A DNA stretch of 64,000 nt from Nitrogeniibacter mangrovi (GTDB lineage: Bacteria; Pseudomonadota; Gammaproteobacteria; Burkholderiales; Rhodocyclaceae): NCBI RefSeq assembly GCF_010983895.1, contig NZ_CP048836.1:2542001-2606000 (forward strand). Direction: 5' to 3'. Shown here one piece after another: positions 7,323 to 14,209 of this stretch; within the stretch, counting starts at the first letter, position 1; each line of letters begins with the position of its first letter. Under the pieces are notes generated by a model. It was not told the DNA's origin. It saw only the letters and a list, made by a program, of their open reading frames with translations, and made no database searches. The position numbers and the translations under genes are program-made.

Positions 7323-8245
7323 ACACACCCGGGCGCAGTTGCCCGCTGCGCTATCGCTACGGCGCCGCCGCGATCGCCCGCGCCCCCGAGCGCGTTGCCG
7401 AGGTGCTGTACGTGGTCGGCGGGCTCTACGGCAACCTCCCCGCGCTGGAGGCGCTGCAGGCGCTCATCGCGCAGGAATCGGCGCCGGTGCGGCTGTGCTT
7501 CAACGGCGACTTCAACTGGTTCAACGTGGATGCCACGGACTTTCGCCGCATCAACGAGACCGTGCTCGCCCACGACGCCCTCGTCGGCAACGTGGAGGCC
7601 GAACTGCAGCCCGGGGCCGACGACGCGGGCTGCGGCTGCGCCTATCCGCCGGACGTCGACGCCGGCCTCGTCGAACGCTCCAACCGGATCCACGCCCGCC
7701 TCAAGGCCACGGCAAGCGCCCATCCGGATCTGCTTGCGCGTCTGGCCACCTGCCCCATGTTGGCGCGCTACCGGGTGGGTGCGCTGCGCATCGGCGTGGT
7801 GCACGGGGATGCCGACCGCCTGGCCGGCTGGGACTTCGACGCGGCGCGCCTCGACGACGCCGCACATCGGGCGTCGATCGTGCCCCGCTTCGCCACCGCC
7901 GATGTCGACCTGTTCGCCAGCAGCCACACCTGCCTGCCGGTGTGCCGCCTCATCGCCCCCGGTCGCGCCGTCATCAACAACGGCGCGGCGGGCATGCCGA
8001 ACTTCCGCGACACCGGTTTCGGCCTCGTCACGCGCATCGCACGCACGCCCGCGCCCTGTGCCCCCCTTTACGGCCTGACGATGGCCGGCACGCACGTGGA
8101 TGCCCTGGCGTTGCACTACGACACCGGGGCGTGGCTCGAGACCTTTGCCAGGCACTGGCCACCGGGGTCGGCGGCCCATGTGTCTTATGCCGAGCGGATC
8201 CGCAACGGCCCCGCCTACCGCATCGAACAGGCGCGCCCGAGCTGA
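7319..8245 (+). CDS. Calcineurin-fold phosphoesterase-like protein with altered metal site
   Basis: A 308-residue protein that follows the metallophosphoesterase plan, but key ligands are changed. The usual D-x-H-G-N box reads GGLYGNLPALEAL, so both Asp and His are gone. The second box keeps GD (NGDFNWF) but not the following Asp. GNH(D/E) is GNVEAEL, and GHTH is SSHTC; only VVHGD looks normal. Either it has a different metal set or it is a non-catalytic binding protein. Its ATG overlaps the symporter stop codon, implying coupling to transport and to ArsS-like chemistry. The distant fold assignment is mine, from motif order. Confidence 0.65.
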   Translation: MNTPGRSCPLRYRYGAAAIARAPERVAEVLYVVGGLYGNLPALEALQALIAQESAPVRLCFNGDFNWFNVDATDFRRINETVLAHDALVGNVEAELQPGADDAGCGCAYPPDVDAGLVERSNRIHARLKATASAHPDLLARLATCPMLARYRVGALRIGVVHGDADRLAGWDFDAARLDDAAHRASIVPRFATADVDLFASSHTCLPVCRLIAPGRAVINNGAAGMPNFRDTGFGLVTRIARTPAPCAPLYGLTMAGTHVDALALHYDTGAWLETFARHWPPGSAAHVSYAERIRNGPAYRIEQARPS

Positions 8246-8332
8246 ACAGCGGCGTGGCGCCCCCCGCCGCATCTGCTACAACACAGATCAACCCCCCCCG
8301 GCATCTCTCGCCCCGTCCGAGGAGACCGCCCC

Positions 8333-9319
8333 ATGCGCATCGCCAGCTTCAACGTCGAGAACCTCGACACCGACGAAGACGACAAGAACCCCATGCTGGC
8401 GCTGCGCGTGCCGGTGCTGCGCGGCGCGTTCGTGCGTCTCGATGCCGATCTCCTGTGCCTGCAGGAAGTGCATGGCCAGGAGCTGGCCGATCACACCGGC
8501 GACCGGCCCAGCCGCGCGCTGATCGCCCTCGACACGGTGCTCGCCGGCACCCCGGCGGCCGGTTTTCATCGCGCGTGTACGCTCACCTCGGGCGTGCCCT
8601 ACAACGAGCGCAACCTGGTGGTGCTGTCGCGCTATCCGATCGTCTCCGCGAGCCAGTACCGCAACCATTTCATCGACCACCTGCTGTACCGCAAGGTGAC
8701 CGCCATCCCCGCCGAGACCGACGCCAGGGACGTGCGCTGGGAACGGCCGATCCTCCATGTGCAGGTGGACCACCCGCACTTCGGTCTCATCCATGTCATC
8801 AACCTGCATCTGAAGTCTCGGCTGTCCTCCAACATCGAGGGCCAGCGCGCCGGCTATGCCTGGCACAGCGCCGCCGGCTGGGCGGAAGGCTATTTCCTCT
8901 CGTCCATGAAGCGGGTGGGCCAGGCGCTCGAGACACGCATGCTCATCGACCACCTGTTCGACCTCGAGCCCGAGGCGCGCATCCTGGTGTGCGGCGACTT
9001 CAACTCGGAGCCTGGCGAAGTGCCGGTCGAGGCGATCTGCGGGCGGGTGGAGAACACCGGCAATCCGGCGCTGCGCGAGCGGGTGCTGATCTCCTGCAGC
9101 CGCTCGGTGGCCGCATCGATCCGCTTCAGCCACCTGCACGAAGGCCACGGCAACCTGCTCGACCACCTGCTCATGTCGCAGGCCATGTTGCCCTATTTGC
9201 ACCGGGTGCAGATCCACAACGAGGATCTGCACGACGAGAGCCTGCCATTCACCAGCGACCGCAAGTATCCCGAGTCGGATCACGCCCCCTTCCTCGCCGA
9301 ATTCACCGAGCCGGCCTGA
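8333..9319 (+). CDS. Endonuclease/exonuclease/phosphatase (EEP) family protein
   Basis: Member of the Mg2+-dependent EEP superfamily (DNase I, exonuclease III and inositol phosphatase fold), 328 residues with no signal peptide. Motifs are RIASFNVENL (metal Asn), LLCLQEVHGQEL (catalytic Glu), HVINLHLKSR, VCGDFNSEP (Asp/Asn pair) and a terminal SDHAPFLAEF (Asp/His). The substrate could be nucleic acid or a phosphoester; the sequence does not say. GAGGAG at 8318-8323 supports the start. It follows the ArsS-symporter cassette by 87 bases and may be transcribed with it. Confidence 0.85.
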   Translation: MRIASFNVENLDTDEDDKNPMLALRVPVLRGAFVRLDADLLCLQEVHGQELADHTGDRPSRALIALDTVLAGTPAAGFHRACTLTSGVPYNERNLVVLSRYPIVSASQYRNHFIDHLLYRKVTAIPAETDARDVRWERPILHVQVDHPHFGLIHVINLHLKSRLSSNIEGQRAGYAWHSAAGWAEGYFLSSMKRVGQALETRMLIDHLFDLEPEARILVCGDFNSEPGEVPVEAICGRVENTGNPALRERVLISCSRSVAASIRFSHLHEGHGNLLDHLLMSQAMLPYLHRVQIHNEDLHDESLPFTSDRKYPESDHAPFLAEFTEPA

Positions 9320-9391
9320 CCCGCGCTCAAGGCGAATACGCATTTGTCGTTAATTCCGGCACGACCCGACTGGCCGGAGGCTGCCTCGACG

Positions 9392-10339
9392 ATGCCGGAC
9401 ACCCCTGACGCTCCCACCCTGCGGCTGAGCACCCTGCATGCGCTCAACCTGCTCGATACGCCCGCCGAGGAGCGTTTCGACCGCGCGGTCCGGCTCGCCC
9501 GGTGCATGTTCCAGGTCGCCATGGCCGGCATCGGCCTCGCCGACGCACAGCGCCTGTGGTTCAAGTCGAGCATGGGCCCCCTGCCGCGCGAACTGCCCGG
9601 AGACGACCCCTTCTGTGTCGAGGCCATCGCCGAGGGCACGCTCCTGATCGTACCCGACGCGTGCGCCGACAGTCGCTTTGCCGGCCACCCCCTGGTCACC
9701 GCCGCACCGCATGTGCGGTTCGCCGCGGCCCAGCCGCTGAGCGCACCGAACGGTTGCCGCATCGGCGCGCTGCTGCTTTTCGATCCGTCGCCGCGCCAGC
9801 TCGACCCGGCCTTGCGCGAAGCCCTGTGCGACCTGGGTGCGATGATCGAACGCGAACTGCCGAAGATCTCACCCAACACCCTCGACACCCTCACCGGCAT
9901 CACCAACCGGCGCGGCTTCCTGGCGCTGGCACAGCGCAGCCTGAACCAGTGCGTCCGCCAGGAGCAGCCGGCCGCCCTGGTGCTGTTCTGCCTCGCCGAG
10001 GCGCCGCACGAGCGCAGCCTCGCGCCCGCCGAAGCCGAGCTGGTCGTGACCACCTTTGCCGAGACCATGCAGCGCAGCTTCCGCGAGTCCGACGTCTTCG
10101 CCCGCCTCGGCGACACCGAATTCGCCTTGCTGCTCTCGCGTGTCGACGCGACCGGGGCGAAGCGCTGCGTCGACCGTTTCCTGGGCCGCATCGCCGCGGA
10201 AAACGTCGCTTTGCCGCCGGAGACGCAGGTGTGCTTCGCCTGGCAGATCAGCGCCTTCGACCCACGCTGCCACACCACGGTGGACGCCCTGCTGGGCGCG
10301 GCCCGAAAAGCCCTGCTGAAACAGCGCCGCATCAGCTGA
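9392..10339 (+). CDS. GAF domain protein with degenerate GGDEF domain
   Basis: The N-terminal half (about residues 1-155) is a GAF sensor domain of the type that starts with LHALNLLDTPAEERFDRAVRLA and includes DDPFC and PHVRFAAAQPL. The C-terminal half is a GGDEF-type fold beginning DTLTGITNRRGFL, but its signature reads RLGDTEFALL instead of GGDEF. It is therefore probably not an active diguanylate cyclase and may act as a nucleotide or c-di-GMP-related sensor. ATG 9392 is preferred; a TTG-initiated extension to 9344 is possible. It stands alone between an EEP gene and nhaA. Confidence 0.8.
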   Translation: MPDTPDAPTLRLSTLHALNLLDTPAEERFDRAVRLARCMFQVAMAGIGLADAQRLWFKSSMGPLPRELPGDDPFCVEAIAEGTLLIVPDACADSRFAGHPLVTAAPHVRFAAAQPLSAPNGCRIGALLLFDPSPRQLDPALREALCDLGAMIERELPKISPNTLDTLTGITNRRGFLALAQRSLNQCVRQEQPAALVLFCLAEAPHERSLAPAEAELVVTTFAETMQRSFRESDVFARLGDTEFALLLSRVDATGAKRCVDRFLGRIAAENVALPPETQVCFAWQISAFDPRCHTTVDALLGAARKALLKQRRIS

Positions 10340-10456
10340 CCGGTCCCGGTGGCCCGTGCACCGGCGAACCATTCCCGACCGCTCCGGTCCATCTGCAGAC
10401 ACGACTCGTTCAGAGCCCGTGTCCCATTGACTTCCGGACCGACAACGCGCCGAGCC

Positions 10457-11740
10457 ATGACCCACGCCACGACTTCGCCCCTTGCCCGTCTGCTCAAACA
10501 CGATGCCACCCCCGGCCTCCTGCTTGTCGCCACGACCCTGCTCGCCATCGCCATTGCCAACTCCCCGGCCTCGGCGCATTACGACCTGCTGGTCGGCACC
10601 CCGGTCGAGATCCGCATCGGCGAACTGGAACTGGCCAAACCGCTCCTGCTATGGGTCAACGACGGCCTCATGGCGGTGTTCTTCCTGCTCGTCGGCCTCG
10701 AACTGAAGCGCGAATTCCTCGAGGGCGAACTGTCCGACTGGCGCAAGGTGGTGTTGCCGGGCCTGGGCGCGCTCGGCGGCATGGCGGTGCCCGCCCTGGT
10801 GTACCTGCTGTTCAACCATGACAGCGCCGTCGCCCGCGAAGGCTGGGCGATTCCGGCCGCCACCGACATCGCCTTCGCGCTCGGCGTGCTGATGCTGCTG
10901 GGCAAGCGCGTGCCGCTCGGCCTGAAGGTTTTTCTCACCTCCCTGGCCATCTTCGACGACGTCGGCGCCATCATCATCATCGCCCTGTTCTACACCAGCA
11001 CCATCTCGCTCACGGCCCTGCTCGTGGCCGGTGGTGCCATGCTGGTGCTGCTCGGGCTCAACCGTGGCCGCATCACCCACCTGGGCCTGTACCTCGCCGT
11101 GGGCACGCTGATGTGGGTCGCCACCCTCAAGTCCGGCGTGCACGCAACGCTCGCCGGCGTGCTCCTGGCGCTGTTCATCCCCATGCGGACACGCGCCGGC
11201 GGATCGGTGTCGCCCCTCAAGCACCTGGAACATGAACTCCACCCGCTCGTGACCTACCTCATCCTGCCGGTCTTCGCCTTCTGCAACGCCGGACTCGATC
11301 TTCGTGGGGTGGGGCTCGATCAGGTCTTCCACCCGGTGCCGGTCGGCATCGCGCTCGGCCTCTTCCTCGGCAAGCAGATCGGCGTGTTCGCCTTCTGCTG
11401 GATCGGCATCCGGCTCGGGCTGGCGCGCCTGCCCGCCGGCGTCGGCTGGGCGGCGCTCTACGGCACCGCCGCGCTGTGCGGCATCGGCTTCACCATGAGC
11501 CTGTTCATCGGCTCGCTCGCCTTCGAAAACAGCGGCGTGAACCGGATGTTCGACGAGCGTCTCGGCATCCTGGTCGGCTCGCTGGCCTCCGGCGTGCTCG
11601 GCTACGCGGTGCTCCGGCGCGCATTGACCCGCACCCCGACTACCGCGATGGCGTCTCCGCCATCAGGCGAGACGCTGCGCCACCCGGTGGCGACCCCATC
11701 GCCCCAGCGCACCGCCAACCGCGCCGCCTCGCGCCCGTAA
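10457..11740 (+). CDS. nhaA: Na+/H+ antiporter NhaA
   Basis: Inner-membrane antiporter that expels Na+ (or Li+) in exchange for two protons, controlling internal pH and salt. The 427-residue protein has the NhaA hallmarks: GLELKREFLEGELSDWRK, PAATDIAFALGVL (first key Asp), LAIFDDVGAIIIIALFYT (the Asp-Asp pair), LKSGVHATLAG, and GIGFTMSLFIGSLAF near the end. The C-terminal tail of about 40 residues is unusually rich in Pro, Thr and Ala. Start ATG 10457 (MTHATT) gives the normal N-terminus; the open frame continues upstream. It appears monocistronic. Confidence 0.96.
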   Translation: MTHATTSPLARLLKHDATPGLLLVATTLLAIAIANSPASAHYDLLVGTPVEIRIGELELAKPLLLWVNDGLMAVFFLLVGLELKREFLEGELSDWRKVVLPGLGALGGMAVPALVYLLFNHDSAVAREGWAIPAATDIAFALGVLMLLGKRVPLGLKVFLTSLAIFDDVGAIIIIALFYTSTISLTALLVAGGAMLVLLGLNRGRITHLGLYLAVGTLMWVATLKSGVHATLAGVLLALFIPMRTRAGGSVSPLKHLEHELHPLVTYLILPVFAFCNAGLDLRGVGLDQVFHPVPVGIALGLFLGKQIGVFAFCWIGIRLGLARLPAGVGWAALYGTAALCGIGFTMSLFIGSLAFENSGVNRMFDERLGILVGSLASGVLGYAVLRRALTRTPTTAMASPPSGETLRHPVATPSPQRTANRAASRP

Positions 11741-11742
11741 GA

Positions 11743-11760
11743 CGCGCCCCACCGGGCGCG
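11743..11760. terminator. Hairpin just after nhaA
   Basis: Perfect seven-base stem CGCGCCC (11743-11749) and GGGCGCG (11754-11760) with a four-base loop, starting two bases after the nhaA stop codon. There is no T-run, so it is a weak or Rho-assisted terminator or an mRNA-stabilising hairpin. The rest of 11761-11960 holds no gene I can support. Confidence 0.4.
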
Positions 11761-11962
11761 CCACCCTGGCTCACACCCGACGGGGCCCACACGCCAAGCC
11801 CCGATCATGATGCCGAACGGCGCGACGCCCCTGCGCCGGGGGCTGCGGACATTGATCCGCCGGCGCTGAGCCCATCAGCCCCTCAGCCGGGCGTGCACGG
11901 CGCCTGGCACCTCACACGATGCCGGCATTCCCCTCGACCGACGTGGCCACATAGATTTGCTA

Positions 11963-11992
11963 TTGCGACTGATTCTCATTGTCGTTATCATT
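11963..11992 (+). promoter_or_regulatory. Fur-box-containing promoter of the porin gene
   Basis: A -35 TTGCGA (11963-11968) and -10 TATCAT (11986-11991) are 17 bases apart. Between and across the -10 lies GATTCTCATTGTCGTTATC (11971-11989), which matches 13 of 19 bases of the Fur consensus and is followed by ATTC. This AT-rich stretch stands out from its surroundings. Fur with Fe2+ would block RNA polymerase here, so the downstream porin should be induced by iron starvation. Confidence 0.7.
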
Positions 11993-12035
11993 CGCAAACT
12001 CAAATCAATTAAACCTGCTCAAGGAGTTTCACCCC

Positions 12036-13418
12036 ATGACCCCGATACGCCACGCCCTGGTCGCGGCCCTCATCGCCGCCCCCACGGCCGGCCACGCGGC
12101 CCAGCCCACTCAGGCGGAACTCGTCCGGATGGTCGAACGCCTCGCCAAGCGCGTCGAGAGCCTCGAGCATCGCAATGCGGAGCTCGAATCCCGTCTCGCC
12201 GGCACACCGGCACCCGCCGACACCGGCCTCACCGCACGCGTCGAAGCGCTGGAGAGCGCCAACGAACGGCTGGCAGGCGAAGGCGGCCATGGCGGCTCAC
12301 TGCTCGACGGCATCGAGGTCGAAGGCAACGTGGTCGGGGTGCTTCAGGGCGCCAGCGGCAGCGGCAACGACGAAGTCGTCACCAACTGGCGTGGCGACGT
12401 GGGCATCGCGCTGCCGGCCGGCACCATTGGCCGCTCCACCGGCAGCTTCTACGTGCAGCTGCGCGCCGGCCAGGCCGAAGGCCCGAGCGCGCTGCCGCCG
12501 ACCTTCACCGGCACGGTCAACACCGCCAGCTTCCAGCAGGTCGATACGCCCTCCTCCAACGCCAACGCGATCGTCGCCCAGGCCTTCTACCAGCTCGACA
12601 CGCCGCTCGGGGCCGAGGGGACCGAATCGAAAAGCCACCTGCAGCTGACCGTCGGCAAGCAGGACCCCTTCGTCTTCTTCGACCAGAACGCGGTCGCGGA
12701 CAACGAAGTGGAGAAGTTCATGAACAACGTCTTCGTCCACAACCCGATGCTCGACTCGGGCGGCGCCATCGGCGCCGACGACTACGGCTTCACCCCGGGC
12801 GTCCGCGTGGCCTACACCAACGAACACGACGCGGCCAGCCCATGGGGCGTGTCCGCCGCGGTGTACGGCACCCAGGACGGCGCCACCTTCGGCCGCAGCT
12901 TCACCACGCCGCTGTACATCGGCCAGGTGGACCTGGGCTCGCGTGCCGGTGGCAAGGAAGGCACCTATCGCCTGTACGCCTGGCACAACGGGCGCTACGA
13001 GGGCTTCGACGGTTCGAAGGACAAGAACGTCGGCTTCGGCATCTCCATCGACCAGCAGATCACCGAGTCGCTGACCCTGTTCGGTCGCTACGGTCACACC
13101 CTCTCCGGCAAGGTGTCCTTCGACCGCGCCCTCACCCTGGGCGGCGAGCTGGCCGGAACCGGCTGGGGCCGCGAGGACGACGGCCTCGGCTTCGCCTGGG
13201 GCTGGCTGCGCTCGGCGAGGGACTTTCGCCGTGCCGCCGTGGCCGACTACGGTCACGAGGCCCGCGGCGCGGAACAGGTGGCCGAGCTCTACTATCGCTA
13301 TGCGGTGAACGAGCAGCTCGCGCTGAGCCCGGATCTCCAGCTCATCCACCGCCCGGGTGCCGACCCCGACGCCGACAGCATCTACACCTTCGGGGTGCGC
13401 GCCCTGTACGGCTTCTGA
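12036..13418 (+). CDS. Outer-membrane porin with N-terminal coiled coil, iron-regulated
   Basis: 460-residue outer-membrane beta-barrel protein. Residues 1-20 form a Sec signal peptide ending GHAA. Residues 22-80 form a heptad-rich coiled coil (RMVERLAKRVESLEHRNAELESRL and on), probably periplasmic and peptidoglycan-facing. The rest alternates short strands and turns and ends in a C-terminal Phe (VRALYGF), the BAM signal. It looks like the carbohydrate-selective (OprB-like) or phosphate-selective porin groups; the solute is not evident. AAGGAG at 12021-12026 fixes the start. A Fur box upstream suggests a role in iron-limited growth. Confidence 0.78.
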   Translation: MTPIRHALVAALIAAPTAGHAAQPTQAELVRMVERLAKRVESLEHRNAELESRLAGTPAPADTGLTARVEALESANERLAGEGGHGGSLLDGIEVEGNVVGVLQGASGSGNDEVVTNWRGDVGIALPAGTIGRSTGSFYVQLRAGQAEGPSALPPTFTGTVNTASFQQVDTPSSNANAIVAQAFYQLDTPLGAEGTESKSHLQLTVGKQDPFVFFDQNAVADNEVEKFMNNVFVHNPMLDSGGAIGADDYGFTPGVRVAYTNEHDAASPWGVSAAVYGTQDGATFGRSFTTPLYIGQVDLGSRAGGKEGTYRLYAWHNGRYEGFDGSKDKNVGFGISIDQQITESLTLFGRYGHTLSGKVSFDRALTLGGELAGTGWGREDDGLGFAWGWLRSARDFRRAAVADYGHEARGAEQVAELYYRYAVNEQLALSPDLQLIHRPGADPDADSIYTFGVRALYGF

Positions 13419-13452
13419 GCCGATGGCAGCGCGTTCGCCGCGTCAACGCAAA

Positions 13453-13478
13453 ACGCCCGGCCAGTGCCGGGCGTTTTT
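13453..13478. terminator. Bidirectional intrinsic terminator between porin and infA
   Basis: Stem ACGCCCGGC (13453-13461), loop CAGT, GCCGGGCGT (13466-13474), with T-run after and A-run before. It serves the porin gene on the plus strand and infA on the minus strand. Confidence 0.92.
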
Positions 13479-13495
13479 GCATTCAGATCCGATGC

Positions 13496-13738
13496 TCAGT
13501 GTGCGACCGCGCGGCGGATTTCCTTGTGGCGGTAGCAGATCCGGGCCTTGGTCAGGTCGTAGGGCGACATTTCCAGAGTGACGCGATCGCCGGCGAGGAT
13601 GCGAATGCGGAACTTGCGCATCTTGCCGGACGCGTAGGCCGCCACGTCCATGCCATTGTCGAGCTTCACGAGAAAACGGGCATCCCGCAACACTTCCTGA
13701 ACAACGCCTTCGAACTGAATCAGATCTTCCTTTGCCAT
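13496..13738 (-). CDS. infA: Translation initiation factor IF-1
   Basis: 80-residue IF-1, an S1-like OB-fold protein that binds the ribosomal A site during initiation with IF-2 and IF-3. It begins [17 protein letters not shown] and shows the typical [41 protein letters not shown] pattern in segments. AAGGAG eight to nine bases before the ATG decides the start. It is not in a ribosomal-protein operon, so it is probably the stand-alone infA copy that many betaproteobacteria have. It shares a terminator with the convergent porin gene. Confidence 0.96.
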   Translation of the reverse strand: MAKEDLIQFEGVVQEVLRDARFLVKLDNGMDVAAYASGKMRKFRIRILAGDRVTLEMSPYDLTKARICYRHKEIRRAVAH

Positions 13739-14061
13739 ATATGTGCTCTCCTTGTGTGTATCCATGCCTTCGGACCTCGCGTGAAACCACAGCACACGAG
13801 AGCCCGGCGCGCCCCGCCTGGACGAGCGCGCAAACAAAAAACGAAGCTGACGGCCTTCGCCAGAAGGCAATCGGCCGGCTGACGGATCCGGGATCGCCCC
13901 CGGATCGTGCTGACGGGGCCCGGCCCGACATGACCACACCAACCCGGGCGACAGCCCTGGCGGCGGGATGGACGGCGCCAATGGGCGCCAGGCGCGCGGC
14001 TGCGGAACACTGGGCCCTTGACGACCCACCGCAGCGGCATTGATAAGAGCTTCATTCTACA

Positions 14062-14086
14062 GGACTTTGTGCGAGGCACAAAGTCC
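14062..14086. repeat. Perfect 11-bp palindrome in a 470-base intergenic region
   Basis: GGACTTTGTGC (14062-14072), GAG, GCACAAAGTCC (14076-14086). There is no T-run on either side, so this is not a standard terminator. It lies between the divergent infA and the VTT/FAD fusion gene, about 125 bases before the latter, and could be an operator for the downstream operon or an RNA hairpin in its leader. Nothing else in 13739-14209 looks like a gene. Confidence 0.6.
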
Positions 14087-14209
14087 GCGTGCACTCGTGC
14101 GGACAAAACGATGTCAGGATTTGCCCGCCAGACCAGTCTATTCAAGCGAGACGGCCGCATTGCCCGGCCACCCCGGAACTCCTGCAAGGACCTGGCGACA
14201 AGGAAGGCC

